From positions 38,855,168-38,919,167 of the forward strand of contig CM034534.1 in assembly GCA_020002185.1 (NCBI GenBank): DNA of 64,000 bases, written 5' to 3'. Below are positions 1-12,354 of this stretch, piece by piece. This DNA is from Paraescarpia echinospica (taxonomy: Eukaryota > Annelida > Polychaeta > Sabellida > Siboglinidae). Positions within the stretch are counted from its first letter, which is position 1, and every line of letters begins with the position of its first letter. Under the pieces are notes generated by a model, which saw only the letters and a list, made by a program, of their open reading frames with translations, made no database searches and was not told where the DNA came from. The position numbers and the translations under genes are program-made.

Positions 1-44
1 ATCCAATACGGTGAACAAGCAAAATGGTACCAAACAAAAGACAT

Positions 45-295
45 TATAAATAGGAACGGCGACAACCAAAACGGCGACAATCGTGGTCAAAACAGCAACA
101 AAAACATGTCAAGATGATGACAATTATTACAACGCTAAAAAACCAAAATGACGAAAAACTAAAACGGCAACAAACGAAACCGACGACAAAACAGAAGGGC
201 AACAAACCAGAACGGAGTCGATATTGGTGTTTTGTTATAAAGATAATTCGTCGCCGATTTAGTTGGCACCGTTGTGACTTGTCGCCGTTTTGATA
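45..295. repeat. A/C-rich degenerate repeat with an inverted end
   Basis: The block is built from imperfect copies of 'aaaacggcgacaa'. A perfect 13-bp inverted pair lies at 68-80 and 279-291, so the block could fold into a loose hairpin of about 220 bp. No coding signal is seen. Confidence 0.5.
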
Positions 296-300
296 TGTAG

Positions 301-2200
301 CCAACGTTTTGGCAGATACTCACAAAACGCACCTGGAAGCTGCCATCAACACCAAGAGGAGGATGTTCGAGGTTTACGTTCGCAATATCTCAAGACACGA
401 CAGCGTATCCTGGACTACATAATTATATGTCAGGATGAAGCACTAAACAACTTTCACAAGCAATCGCTGTCTTCTAAGTAATGTCTACGAAACATGAAGT
501 CGTTAGTCATTTTAGTCATTGCTTTTGCTTATCGAATTTGCGGTCATGTTATGCGGCTTATTATGGTGGATTAAACTATTAATCTCTCGGAAGACTGGAT
601 GTGGTTTAATATGAATGACTAATACATATTTATAACTACATCAATTACTATTATACTTTGTATATGATGATGGCCATCTGCGTAGGAGGTGGGAGGTTGA
701 CTAGTTGTCCACTGTAGACAGATTATCCCTCTAGTGCGGTCGATGTACAACGGTTGGTCATATAAGACGGCGCGTAATTTTAACTAGTTGTATTTGTTGC
801 CTCAGTGTTGGTTGGCGGACATAGAGGCAAATACCGTTTTGGCCGTAGAACAATCGTGGTTCTTCTCACCAACCATTTCCGAATTAATAAAATGAAGCCT
901 GAACCTCGGAATGAGTCAATGCGTTGGAAGTGACACAGCTAATTATACGTTCTATGAGTACGTGTGACTGCAACGTGTAACTGATTCCGAGAGTGCAAGT
1001 CCACTTCTACAGGTTCCAGTCGCCCGTTTGGGGATAATTCAGACGAGACATGAACGAATTCAATATACCCATCAACGCTTGAGATAACTGGAGGCACGTG
1101 CCGCGCGCGGGCACCCGCAGCCTCCATATCAAACGGCTCTTCCGTCTCTCCATGTGAAGTGTGAGAGACGGAAGCAAGTCATCGTCCTGAACCTTCCCAC
1201 GCCATCCGTTACGTCGGTGGGAGGCCGTGACCATCCAGGGCTGATCACCACAGCCACTGCATTACAAACAACTGCCTAGCATAGAATCGAATGGTGGAAT
1301 GTCATCATTTTTCGCAGATGGAAGGATGTCACTTGTGAACAAAGAAATTGTTGCTGTAGACATCCTAAGACGTTTGACGTTGGGCAGACTTCACTGCTAC
1401 CTAGAGCAGCGACATGTTAGCAGATTATTGGTGTGATCATTCTAACATATTTTCCGTTCAAGACCTAATGTTGATTTTTAATCGCATTTCCTGATCTCTA
1501 ATCATAAGTGACCAGAACTGAGTAAGACGGTCTATCTGAATTTTAGTATCTCATTAATATCAATTACTGGAATATTTGGCAAAGTAATTACGTTTTAATA
1601 TAATCTTGTAACACTCACTCAGTACTACTCAACCTTTCTGACTTCACGGCAGACCTTTGGGTTTGCTCGATCCTCGCGGCAAACCGAAGCAAACGTCATT
1701 TTGTCAACGTGAGCATTCTCATTTGTTACACCCAACTTATATTTTGAAGGCAAACTAAACATCCCCATATTCACATGGATGAAAGAAAATCATCATTAAC
1801 ATTAGTCCTATAATATAAATGTTAAACGTCATTGTTTTCAAAACACATCTCTCAAATATATAACAGATACAAGATACTTTATTGAATTTCTCAAAAGAGA
1901 ACTTTGCCATGTGGTATGTTATAAGAGTGCAAGAAACACAGACAGTCACTCGCTGACAGTTAAATGTGTATTTATAACTGTTTCCAGAAACAATCAAGTG
2001 ATAGGTTGACGGCCCGAATGTCCGTTGGCAACCAATGAGAAACCTGTTATGGAGAACAGAGGCCCTTAACATCTGGATATGTGCTAGAAAAAACGACATG
2101 TCATTATTGATTTGTATTTTGACATAACCTGTAATTGTTGTTCTAGATTAGTAGTAGTACTGCGAAGTTCATTTCACAGTTACGTTGTTGGAAATGGTAG
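301..2200. other. Unassigned intergenic DNA
   Basis: Both strands are broken by frequent stops and only short chance frames occur. I recognise no transposon domain, RNA gene or clear tandem repeat here. Confidence 0.4.
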
Positions 2201-2205
2201 CAATA

Positions 2206-2243
<38 letters not shown>
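2201..2243. repeat. (TA)n microsatellite
   Basis: A nearly pure TA run directly abuts the (TAA)n tail of the LINE fragment to its right. Confidence 0.9.
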
Positions 2244-2258
<15 letters not shown>

Positions 2259-2420
2259 CAAATAACTTCTTACGCGCCAATATCCTCAGACAATCCGAGC
2301 TCAGTGGCGCACCAAAACCAAAGGATTAAGCATTTTCGTACTCGTGTGATAGGCGAAAGTCGTCAACAAATGGATGGATGTGCTAGGAAGCTAGGGAGGA
2401 TAGGCGATATTGAAAAGATA
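2243..2420 (-). mobile_element. L2-like LINE 3' end fragment
   Basis: This reads as a LINE 3' end on the minus strand, finishing in an (ATT)n tail at 2243-2260. The block around 'gcgccaatatcctcagac' and 'gagctcagtggcgc' recurs at about 33840 and 44810 in the same orientation, where coding remnants of an L2/CR1-type reverse transcriptase C-terminus adjoin it. Only the 3' untranslated part survives here. Confidence 0.6.
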
Positions 2421-3126
2421 GGTTTTGAGGTGACGACGAAATATAACAATATTTTCTGCTGATTTATATACATACATTCATCGTAACCGAATTGTGTATG
2501 CGTCCAAGGGTGGGACTGCTGCCTTGCACGATATATTGTTTGTGTCATTTGTGTAACTATTAACTCTTATTGTTGTTGCTTCAAAGCCCAGCGGACCAGT
2601 CCGCCACAGTCGTATCGCCTGGGTTCGTTAAGCACTGACCTGAGTTGTGTATAAACGACACGATCAAGGCGCACATTCATTGCACGTTTGGGAATGGCGA
2701 ACTGTGAGTCACGCTACAAACATCATGTCGAATCTCGGTATTGCGATAGACATCCGCCCACGATGCCCAACCACTAAGTGATGCACCTCCAGCTTTTGCT
2801 TTACGAATTGACAGTGATCTGGTTTAGTTAATGTTAACCTGGGGCAGGCGGGCAACAAGTGATGACGCCTTGCAGCATTGCCGACACTTGGACAGGCTTG
2901 GACGAGCACTCATTGATAACATTCTGTGTCCAACTTGCGACGTTGTAGACTAACGTCTCTATCTGTCGGGCAATATCACAAAAAGCACATGTCGGTTGAA
3001 TAACACTAATAAAATTAATACAGCTAACATATTGGAAGTTAATTAATATGTTTATTGTCCTACACGTGGATTCCATGTGATTGGCGTGATAGGTTAGTAC
3101 TTTTTGTTTTGTTGCTAGGCAGTAAG

Positions 3127-3721
3127 ATTAGCCGTCTGACACTCGCACGTAGTCGGTGTTAGACATGTACTATTAGTCCCATGATACTCGTTATCCGTTT
3201 TGGGCTGTTGTTAGCCCCATGATAATCGCGGTCGGTGTTCGCTTCTTAATATTAGTCCCATGATATTCGCAGTCGGTTGGGCTGTTAATACTAACTGCAT
3301 AACTATCGATGTCAGTGTTGAAATGTTACTATTAACCCAATGACACACGCAGTTGGTGTTGAACAGTAACATTAACTCCGTGATAACCGAGGTCGATGTT
3401 AGACTGTTGATATTAGCCCCATGATAGTCGAAGTCGATGTTGGACAGTTACTATTAGTCCCATAATACTTGCAGTCGGTGCTGGGCAGTTACTATTAGTC
3501 CCATAATGATTGCAGTCGGTCTTGAGTAGTTAATATTAGCCCCATGATACTCGCAATCCGTGTTGGGCAGTTACTATTAGCCTCATGATACTCGCAGTCG
3601 GTGTTGGGTTGTTAATATTAGCTCCATGATACTCGCGTTTCGCTTTCGGCTGTTAGTGTTAGGCCCATGATACTTGCAGTCGGTCTTGGACAGTAAATAG
3701 TAGTCCCAGGATACTCGCCTT
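3127..3721. repeat. 41-bp minisatellite, about 14 diverged copies
   Basis: Units are built around 'cccatgatactcgcagtcgg' followed by 'tgttgggcagttactattag'. Copies differ at many positions and some have small indels, so the array looks old. No frame stays open through it. Confidence 0.85.
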
Positions 3722-4130
3722 TGGTGTCAAAAAACGATGATAATAATTTCCTGAATTTACGCCAGTGTTTCGTCCACGAATGCTATAAAGTACCTTATTA
3801 GCTGTTAACTAGCTCAGTCCTAGGGCGTTTTTTCAGAATAATAAATATAGATGTCAGCTCTCAATGTAAATATTGCCTGTGCCAAGATTTATACGCCAGG
3901 CAAGCGTGTGCATATTGCAACAGTGCCATTCCTCGAGGAAGTATTGGTAGAACCGCGTGTGTTCCGTACGTCACACGTCGACGCACTGCAGATGGGGTAA
4001 CGTAATAATGCTGATTAATACAAGTATTCTCTAACTGTATTTCATTCATTTATTCTACACAATTTTATCAATCATAAATCTCGCCAGGAAATCATTCGTA
4101 CACTTGACCATCATATCATAGTATACAATT

Positions 4131-5392
4131 CAGGAGTCGGCAACCTTAGGCCCGCGGGCCAACTGCGGCTCGCGGAGCTATTTCATGCGGCCCTCGGATT
4201 AAAAGCGATATTGCTCACAACACGGCCCGCGTGATGACAATATATACATTTGCATGGTGTTGCATGGTGCGCCTGCCATGTGAGGAAGAACGAAAGGAGT
4301 TGTATCGCTGATTGTAAAGTTTCGACACGCTGCAGGTGGCCCTGCGAATCTCTTCAGATACGCTGCATCATCTTCTCACAAGAAAGCCAGTGTAGCAAAT
4401 CATTGAAAATGCAAAAGACATACTGAGTGCCGTCGTGAAGACCGTAAACTATGTTCGCGCTTGTGACCTAACTTGCAGTTCCAGCGCTTTCCGGCAGAAA
4501 TGAATGGGTAATATCAAGATCTCCTATACCAAGTGCGCCAATTGAGTCGAGTTGCACGAGCTGAAACACGGAATTAGCTTGTTCGTGGAGCAGACGTTTC
4601 CAGAGGTAAGGCCTACCGGACATCGCTGACCAATGCATGCATCTGCGAGTGTTCATTTTTGTCGTCATCGCGGCGCATCTCATTAACTCAAGGGACGAGA
4701 ACACCTAACCAAAGAACTATTCTAGTTCGTGTCTTCCAGTTCGTTTCCGCTTTCGAGATCAAGTTTCGACTGTGAGCGACACAAAGTTCTATTAGACTTA
4801 TCAACCCTCCTGAAGATGAATCAGAGAGGCCGGAAACGTACGAAGCATTCAATGAGCTGTTGAGACGGGAATTTGTACAGCATTCTACAAATCTCGGAGT
4901 TCGTATCTGCTCTTATCTTACAGCGTCGCAGTCGACGACCTGCCGGAAGCTGTGTAGATGAATTTCACCAAAATGTAATATGGCTCTGTGGCACTCAAAA
5001 TTATATTCAATTAGGTGAATCTTTCAACCAACGCACTTGCCGACTGAACAGTTTTTTAAATGATTACGTAGACGTGGTGCACGAAGTCAAAATGTCGTTG
5101 CATGACGCCTGCGGGGACCTTGAATAATGTGTATTTTAATATAATTTTTCTCAAAATGTTTCATAATAATAACAGAACCTCATTAGTTATACACTGGCAA
5201 AAATGTGTAAGTTCATCTATAATGCATATGACCTAGAATGCCTATATAGATACTATATAAGCATTATAACGTTATGTACCAGTTTCCACGAAGATTGGGG
5301 TAGTAATTAGCAGTATTAAGAAACAAATCTGTGGCCCGCTGACCTAGTCCAATTCACTTATTAGGCCTTCATTAAAAAGGTTGCCCGCCCCT
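4131..5392 (+). mobile_element. Decayed hAT-superfamily DNA transposon
   Basis: The left end begins CAGGAGTCGGCAACCTTAGG. The right end, read inward on the other strand, contains GGGCGGGCAACCTTTTT, giving a degenerate terminal inverted repeat of the CAGGGGTCGGCAACCT type known from hAT elements. Near 4431-4500 the plus strand keeps pieces such as VVKTVNYVRACDL and, in another frame, NLQFQRFPAEMNG. These resemble transposases of the ZBED5/SCAND3/GTF2IRD2-like hAT group. Frameshifts and stops break everything else. No convincing 8-bp target duplication is visible at the ends I chose. Confidence 0.65.
4386..5130 (+). pseudogene. hAT transposase remnant (ZBED5/SCAND3-like)
   Basis: In family members this protein cuts and joins element ends in the nucleus. 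Here only scattered pieces can be read. VVKTVNYVRACDL and NLQFQRFPAEMNG (about 4431-4505) match the region following the first catalytic block in this family. A frame at 4873-5127 covers the expected C-terminal position but shows no motif I can name. Several frame changes and stops lie between these pieces, and no dimerisation motif is recognisable. The assignment rests on short motif similarity plus the hAT-like ends around it, so the family is fairly likely but the detailed boundaries are not. Confidence 0.5.
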
Positions 5393-5450
5393 TTTATAAA
5401 TCACAGATTTTGTGGAAAGGTTAGGTGATAAATCCAACTTTGCAATTCAC

Positions 5451-5510
5451 GCATGCAAGTACGCACGCAAGTACGCACGCAAGTACGCACACAAGTACGC
5501 ACGCACGCTC
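5451..5510. repeat. (ACGCAAGT)n microsatellite
   Basis: Imperfect 8-bp units 'acgcaagt' with 'acgcacac' variants lie just outside the hAT right end. Confidence 0.8.
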
Positions 5511-5519
5511 GAACTCACA

Positions 5520-6300
5520 TACACTCACGGCAATATTAGTATATGTACAGCAGGTTGTTTTATTTAGACGATGTTATCCTAAATTTATCTTACTATGATA
5601 ACATAATCCTGCAAACGTATTGAAACAAAGAATAGGCGTTCACTGCAGCAACACCCATTTTTCGAATGTAGCTTAATCTTGATGGCTTTCTTGTCAAGCC
5701 GCCGTCTGGGGATTGTTGTTTCTGATGGAAATCTTGTTCAATCTGCGGCTTCTATCCTCGTTCAATCTCCGGCCTGGATATGCATTACACAGCAAGAACC
5801 GACGCGAATACACACGTCTCATTATTTGTGGAGAAAGCTTGTCGTCACGATTGCTGAAGTCTAGATTTCAATTACAAAATACTCGCTTATCGTGTCATTT
5901 CATGGACATAGAAACGTCGTGTACATAAAAACATGATACATGAGATGTTGTAGGAATTGACCTCCTGTGGGAAATCAGTGATATGTAAAATGTATTCCTC
6001 TTTTCTAACGTGTGTGGTGTGGTATGTGTTTTGTGCGCATTTGTTTATGCAATCTCTTCATCAAGTGGCCAGAATCGCTCCGCCAGCACTGTTTGTGTAT
6101 TTACTTACGGGCTGGTGTATGGGAAGTATTTTCGTATAACTTCGGCGCCATCTCAAAGTAAACGAATGCAATGTTATTTAAAGTCAATGATCGACCGTGG
6201 TTATTTTCAGTACACATGTAGTCGTTCTTCATGCGGTAGACATCACATACGACACGGGCGCGCTGTACCGTTGTATTGTTTTAAACATCTGCGTTAAACA
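5520..6300. other. Unassigned DNA
   Basis: Overlapping short frames occur on the plus strand but show no recognisable domain. No repeat is evident before the (TA)n run. Confidence 0.35.
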
Positions 6301-6307
6301 GCATATA

Positions 6308-6341
<34 letters not shown>
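6301..6341. repeat. (TA)n microsatellite at the RTE 5' junction
   Basis: This TA run immediately precedes the RTE LINE. A short TA run also follows its 3' end (9108-9121), so the element may have inserted into a TA tract. Confidence 0.85.
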
Positions 6342-6345
<4 letters not shown>

Positions 6346-6588
6346 TCCACCATTGCCTGGTCCCAAGCCCAGGATGCGGAAGGAGGAGAGTTGGGGTTAG
6401 GAAGGGCATCCGGCCGTAAAGAACCGAGCCAAATCAAATGAATATGTCCTCCACTCATATTACCATGAATGCTAGGGCGTCCCCTGTAGGCGGCGCGGTT
6501 CACACTCGCCCGAGTGGACTGAAAAAGTACGAGAGCTACCGCGTGAAGACCAACGGACGCGGCTAAAGAAGCTAGTTGGTTGACTCAG

Positions 6589-7103
6589 AATGGCATCATG
6601 GAATGTGGGTACCATGACGGGCAAGGCGATGGGAATTGAAGATGCCCTACGCAGGAGGAAGGTAGATCTAGCGGGTGTGCAGGAGGTGATATGAAAAGAG
6701 TCAAAGGCGAAGAGCATGGGCCATGGTTCCAATCGTTTCTACCACGGAGAAAACAGTAATAGAAATGGTGTTAGAATAATCCTGAGAGAAGCTCGAACGA
6801 AAGACGTACTGGAGATCAGTCGGATAAATGACAGGATAATGCTACTCAAATTGGTATGCCCATGCACGAAGAGGTCACAACGATCATATCGGCTTACGCA
6901 CCGCAACAAGGACGACCTGAGTCGGAAAAGGACCAATGTTATGAACAACTGGAGAGAACCACCCGGAAAGTTGAGTCGGTGATTATTGGTGGTGCCCTAA
7001 ATGAACACGTTGGAATGAATGGAAGAGACAAAAACTTACACGGTAACAGAGGTTTCGGTGACAGAAACGAAGAAGGAGATAGAGTAATGGAGTGGATCTG
7101 GTG
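6589..7103 (+). pseudogene. RTE apurinic-type endonuclease region
   Basis: The domain nicks target DNA in target-primed reverse transcription. It opens with MASWNVGTMTGKAMG (about 6590), the usual start of RTE endonucleases, and continues through FYHGENSNRNGVRIIL (6738-6785). It then shifts frame to IISAYAPQQGRPESEKD and ends near GFGDRNEEGDRVMEW (about 7100). The motif normally reading GDLNxHVG appears as GALNEHVG, so a conserved acidic residue has become Ala. At least two frame changes occur. The order and spacing fit one ancestral endonuclease domain of about 200 residues. Confidence 0.8.
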
Positions 7104-7654
7104 ATCGCGAATACATAGTTCACGAAGACACAAATCTAGCTGATCACATTTAAGAGCGGCAACATATCGACTACATCTTGACCAATCGAATACATCTGAA
7201 GGACATCATGAACTGTAAAATAATACCAGGCGAAGCTGTGGTATCCCAACATAGATTGGTCGTGATGGACCTGAGGATAAGACCGAAGAAGGTGAGTTGC
7301 TATCGACGAGAGAACGAAGTCAGGATCAGGTGGTGGAGATTAAGGATCAAACGGTAGCTGACGATTATGCCAAGGATATCAGCAACTACAGGGAGGATGA
7401 CGAAGAGTATGATTGAACAACCCTTTGCAATACAATGAAAGAGCGAAGGCTGTACAAGACCTGTATGAGAGATTGGAGACCCGAGAAAAAGCAATCTATA
7501 GACTGGCGAGATCTAGAGACCAGTCGACCAAAGATAACTACCAGGGTTACTTCGTCAAAGCAAAAGACGGTGCCGTACATATGACACCAGAGGGAAATAT
7601 ACCACCAACCCAAGATCCGCTGTGTGAAGTAACATAATATGGAGAGGTAGATAG

Positions 7655-8545
7655 ACAGCTGAGAAAAATGAAGAACCGTAAGAGCTGTGAACCAGACGGA
7701 ATACCTATTGAGGCACTCAAACACCTTGGCGGTTGGGGCGTGTCTCAACTGACCTTCAATAGTGTCATGCAAAGTGGCAGGATGCCTGATGGTTGGAGAG
7801 AGGGCATTCTCACGCCTATCTACAAAGACAAGGGTGATCACGTGAACTGTTGTAACCACAAAGGAATCAAGCTGCTTAGCCATACCAGGAAACTCTGGGA
7901 ACGCATCATTAATCAAAGGCCCAAAGACATTGTGAGCATTTCGGATGGTCAGTTTGGGTTTAGGCCTGGGGTTGGAGCCATGGATGCCATATTTGTCATC
8001 AGGACCATATATGCGAGAAGTACTGAGAGAGTAATAAGCCTCTAGACATGGTGTTCGTCGATCTTGAAAAGGAGTACGTCACCGTACCTCGCGAAGTACT
8101 ATGGAGATGCATGAGGAAGCGGAACATCCCGGAAGTTTATATAAGAATAGTGCAGGACATGTACCAAGGCGTCACCACGAGTGTGAAATCAAAGCGAGGG
8201 ACCAGCGAAAAATACGATGTCGGCATTGGCCTCCACCAAGGTTCAGCGCGTAGCCCGTTCCTATTCAACATGCTGGTTGACACGATATCTCAGGAAGTGT
8301 GCTCTAAGCCACCATGGGAACTACTCTATGCGGACGACCTGGTAATCAACGACACGAAAGTGGTGGGTGCCCAAGATAGACTTCAACGGTGGAACAATGT
8401 TTTGACAGACAATGGTATGAAGATTAACGTGGACAAAACACAATATTTGACAACAAGGGAGACCACCCGAACATATACAACTGAACGGAGAAGCCCTAAG
8501 GAATGTAGACCATTTCAAGTAACTGGGATCAGTAATAGATAACGA
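7655..8545 (+). pseudogene. RTE reverse transcriptase domain
   Basis: The domain copies the element RNA at the nicked target. The N-terminal part, KMKNRKSCEPDGIPIEALKH, is in the frame at 7668-8045. After a stop and frame change the palm is read from 8048: VFVDLEKEYVTVP is motif A, where the first Asp is kept but the second conserved Asp is Val. GLHQGSARSPFLF is motif B, and LLYADDLVI (YADD at 8327-8338) is motif C. The catalytic YADD is intact. The family assignment to RTE (BovB-like branch) is confident from these motifs and from the C-terminal region that follows. Confidence 0.9.
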
Positions 8546-8611
8546 TGGAACAATCGAAAGAGACGTGGACCTAGCGTGCAAGCCGCGTGGTCGAACTAGC
8601 GGAAACTGCCC

Positions 8612-9076
8612 GTGGTCCTGTACGAGAAGAAGATGTCATTAAGACTCAAATCGAAGGTGTACGAGGTCTTCATCAGACCCGTTCTAACGTATGGGAGTGA
8701 ATGTTTGGCAATGAAGACCAGCAACAAGAGAAAAGTTGCCACCACAGAGATGAGGATGCTTCGCGGGATCCTCGGAGTATCAAGGTTGGATCAAATCCGA
8801 AATGAAGAAATAAGACAGGTATTGAACCTCCCGCCAATCAACGAGGTCATGCGAAGTGGCTGCCTAAGATGGTTCGGCCATGTGCAACGACGAGATGAGA
8901 ATAACGTCGTCCGCAGTATGATGAGCTTAGCGTTACCAGGTGTCAGAAGACGAGGACGCCCAAGGAAGACGTGGAAGCAACAAATCAAAGAGGACATGAG
9001 GGACGTAGGCGTTACAGTGGATATGACCCTAGATCACATGGGGTGGAGGAGGAGGACTAGGCCGACCCCTTGTTGA
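8612..9076 (+). pseudogene. RTE C-terminal region
   Basis: This continues the reverse transcriptase after a frameshift near 8545-8610. It shows the conserved run KVYEVFIRPVLTYGSEC, then EMRMLRGILGVSRLDQIRNE, then CLRWFGHVQRRDE and RRRGRPRKTWKQQIKEDM. This pattern is characteristic of RTE C-termini and is probably nucleic-acid binding. The frame ends at 9076, about 30 bp before the element end. Related but distinct C-terminal fragments occur at 16600-16880, 24275-24740, 38461-38890 and 40344-40805. Confidence 0.85.
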
Positions 9077-9120
9077 TTGGGATAAGGCCGTCAAGGTGAG
9101 CAAGGTGAACATATATATAT

Positions 9121-9252
9121 AATTGCAGCGTGGCTGGATGCTTCCCAAAGAAGTCGAGATGGTGTTCGATTGAACAGGTCTGCCAGGGAGTAAAGTGTAA
9201 AGCGCTTTGAGCAGTCCTGAGGACTGGATACTGCGCTATATAAGAACGTACC
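9121..9252 (+). mobile_element. SINE/LINE 3' tail fragment
   Basis: The 'gcagcgtggctggatgcttc' block and the 'tgtaaagcgctttgagcag' to 'gcgctatataagaacgt' end match, in inverse orientation, the 3' half of the SINE at 21283-21600. Such AAAGCGCTTTGAGC...GCGCTATATAAG ends are shared by several L2-group LINEs and their dependent SINEs. The 5' head is absent here. Confidence 0.7.
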
Positions 9253-11085
9253 TTTTTTGTTTGTTACATGGCCAAATTAACTTCACGTAACGTAACGTAC
9301 GTAAAAATGTAATTTTTACTGTCAAAGCATTACTGCGACAGTTGTGCTACGACTAGCAAATTAAACAATCTAATCAGGTCTACACTATTGTCCTTCGTGC
9401 AGGAAATGTTTAGTATTGGACGAAAGATAGCAACACTTATTTACGTAGGCGTATCAGTGATCACTGTTGGAAATATTTAGCTTGACCACCACTCAGGACA
9501 ACATGCATGAGATGGCATGTGGGCAGGGAAACCATTAACGTATCGATAATCTAATAGTATGTAATCAAAGTGTGACCAGCTCTTGGCAAATATCTAGGGC
9601 GGGAAAATGTCAGGAAACATGTCAGCGTGTTCCGTTGTACCAGGTTTCAACGTCAGGTGTCAGCACCCACCCTCATAGTCTATGCTGGACTAAGGAAGAA
9701 CATTAACATAGTTTCGGAACATCATTCACGGTATTAGCATGTGCACAATCGATCTATTTTATAACAATTAAGGCAGTCGCGGCATATGCTTTGATCAGAT
9801 GATGAAACATTTATTAGATTCGGTGCACACATAGTTGTTAACGTAGAGTTTGTAAATCCCGTGACAAAAAACTAGACACTATCCGGACAAAACTGATACT
9901 GTGCGAGTGTTGTAGAGTAATTATTTATATCATGTAAACAATAAAAACACAGTAAAGTAATAAAACGAATTATAAATATTTTATTTCGGTATAATTTTTA
10001 TCGTTTGGATTCGTATATACATTTCGTATTTGTTAAACAACTATAGTGTCAACGCATTGATTGCATCAACAAACATGTTATTGTGAATGTATATTTGTAG
10101 TTGATCTCTCGATGGTCGTAGCACCTGTACAGGTAAGGTACTTCAACTACATTCTTTCCTCGCATCTTGTACGTGCGTAGCGTGTGTATAATGAACCCCC
10201 ATTCAATATACAGACATACACTTCTTACTGGTTAATGCGCTGCTCTACAGGGAAATGTGCAAGACATATATGTCCGTAGTTCACTTTGTCTTTGACGGGT
10301 GACCATGGATATGGTTGTGTGAAATCTAAGCGAAACACGTGTTTTGTTTGTGAACGATCACAGAGTGACTGGAACATGTTGAAGTCTAGTACGCTGGCCA
10401 CGTACAGCCGAGTCTGAGCCCGTACATTCGTCGAGGAGAGACGAGAGTACTACAATTATCAATGATTCAATTGTAAGTTTCTCTGATATCTTTACGGTGT
10501 TCCAGCGTCAGAGGTCGTGTATGTTTGCACGCAATACGTGACGTGGATAGAGTATGTGTTTATCTTGTCCAGACACATCGAACATTCGGACTTAAATAGA
10601 CCATTTAGAATGGGGGCGAATTGGAAATTGTATTAAATCACGGAAAAAAAATAAGTGTGTAGTCGTCCAGCTGTAAGGATTGGTAATAGTTAACCAGCGC
10701 CTAAATTCATGTGACATTCCGGTAGCGTGTGTTTCTGTATGTAGGCGGAATCCTTTGGGGTTTGGTCAGTCAATAACATTGTTGACTTGGTTTTTGTTTG
10801 TTATACCAGTAACCGAACGATGGTTGGGTTATTACGTATTCAGTATCGAAACTAAACAGAAACATTTCTATTGTTGTGTGACGTCAATGTTAACATGCGG
10901 ATATTACATATCGCTGTACCTAGATTGATCACGAATGAAAGATCTTCGACTTACTGTTTATGACTGGGTCGTTTCCTCATTAATAGCAAACGCTATCACA
11001 AGAGGAATACTTTCATTATATGAAACTATTACGAACGAAGTCTGACAACAATTTTACAATATATTCTGGGTATCCTCATCAGAAC
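9253..11085. other. Unassigned DNA
   Basis: AT-rich DNA with no recognisable transposon domain, tandem array or RNA gene. A frame at 10680-10928 has hydrophobic stretches but no supporting context. Confidence 0.35.
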
Positions 11086-11094
11086 AAACCCACA

Positions 11095-11245
11095 CACCCA
11101 AATCCACACCAACACCCACGCTCATGCATACGCGCACGCGCACACACGCACACACGCACACACACCCAAACACACGCACGCATGAACGTCCGTACGCAGA
11201 TACGCCCGCATGGATGCACGCACGCACGCAGACACGCACGCACAA
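11095..11245. repeat. (CACACG)n-like low-complexity block
   Basis: Alternating CA and CG dinucleotides run through a purine-pyrimidine alternating tract with variants such as 'acgcatgcac'. The alternation makes Z-DNA formation possible. Confidence 0.8.
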
Positions 11246-11259
11246 AATCTTCCTCCAAA

Positions 11260-11990
11260 AAACAAAACCTGTTTCATTATAAACGATCTTCCTTAACTAC
11301 ACAATCTCCCTAGCACCGCTCTCAAAGACGAATTTCCTTAAACCTGGAACATCCTCTTAAGATATAAAAAAGAAATCCCTGTTTACGCCTTCCTCACATG
11401 ACTCGCCTGAGTCGAGTACTCACTCAACTAACAGTCAACGAGGGCAACCCAGCACCTTTCTTTCTCAAATAGTGGATGAGCTAATTACGAGATTATGCCT
11501 TTATTACTTTGATTATTCTATCTACGGCAATGTCTTTTAGCGGTTGTTTTATATTACGGAAACGGCGTCATTGTTTTATTGCCAGCGCGTTCTATTAGGA
11601 CAGCCGCCCCGGCATGTTATTACCAAGATATTTGGTTGCGACATCCGCGTCAAATTGTTTTTACCAGCTGCCTTTGGTACTCTAACCTACCTACATTGGC
11701 ATACCAGCTGTGTTTATGGTAAGCGATTCTAATTGTTATTACCGACCGTTTCTGTGACGGCATCCGCTTGTTAAAAAGTGTTACAGCCGCCTGTGTTTTG
11801 TAATGACAACTGCATATATTTTATCACCATCTGCTCCGAGAACCCCCAACGTGTTATTTAGTACCGACTTCAAAACAGCAACATTCTAAAAGTGTTATTA
11901 ACGGCAGTTTCGGTTAGGGCAAGACTATCAATAACAAATACCTATCCATAATGTATCGCCTAAACACCGTCATCTCGTTTGTTTCGGTGT
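11260..11990. other. Unassigned DNA
   Basis: No repeat or domain is recognised. Loose 'tgttattacc' recurrences are too weak to define a repeat. Confidence 0.3.
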
Positions 11991-11999
11991 AAAGGTATA

Positions 12000-12095
12000 A
12001 TATTGCCCCCCGGCAATATTATACCGGTATAAAACTGCCGGTAGGGCAGTCTTATACCGGTATAATGCTGCCTCCCCGGTGTAAGATTGCCCCCT
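12000..12095. repeat. Palindrome cluster with TATACCGGTATA cores, left
   Basis: Repeated modules of about 30-35 bp are centred on TATACCGGTATA and flanked by GGCAATAT/GCCCC-type arms. Full or half copies lie near 12010-12045 and 12050-12090. The same modules recur at 13266-13440, on the other side of the OTU pseudogene. Confidence 0.7.
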
Positions 12096-12248
12096 ACAAA
12101 TCCCATGCTAAATTACGGCGCAGTGTGTTAATTGTACTTTTGTATTAATTCATGGCAGTTATATAATCATTTATTCAACATAATATATGTATACATATAT
12201 TTTCCATTGAAATGTTCATATAACTGAAATACATAGATATTCATAGAA

Positions 12249-12330
12249 TCACACATACATACATACATACATACATATATACATACATACATACATACAT
12301 ACATACATACGTATATGCATACATTTTTTT
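12249..12330. repeat. (CATA)n microsatellite
   Basis: Mostly pure 'cata' units with a few TATA substitutions. Confidence 0.9.
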
Positions 12331-12354
12331 ATTTAGTTCATAGCATGGCTGGCA

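Larger units (their letters stand above)
6346..9106 (+). mobile_element. RTE-type LINE, near full length, inactive
   Basis: The element starts with a leader containing GGAAGGGCATCCGGCCGTAA, a stretch typical of RTE-group 5' ends. Endonuclease, reverse transcriptase and C-terminal regions follow in order on the plus strand. It ends near 9106 after a coding end rich in Arg and Gly. Length (about 2.8 kb) is close to what is usual for RTE elements. It is broken by several frameshifts and by substitutions at conserved catalytic-type residues, so it cannot move on its own. Confidence 0.85.
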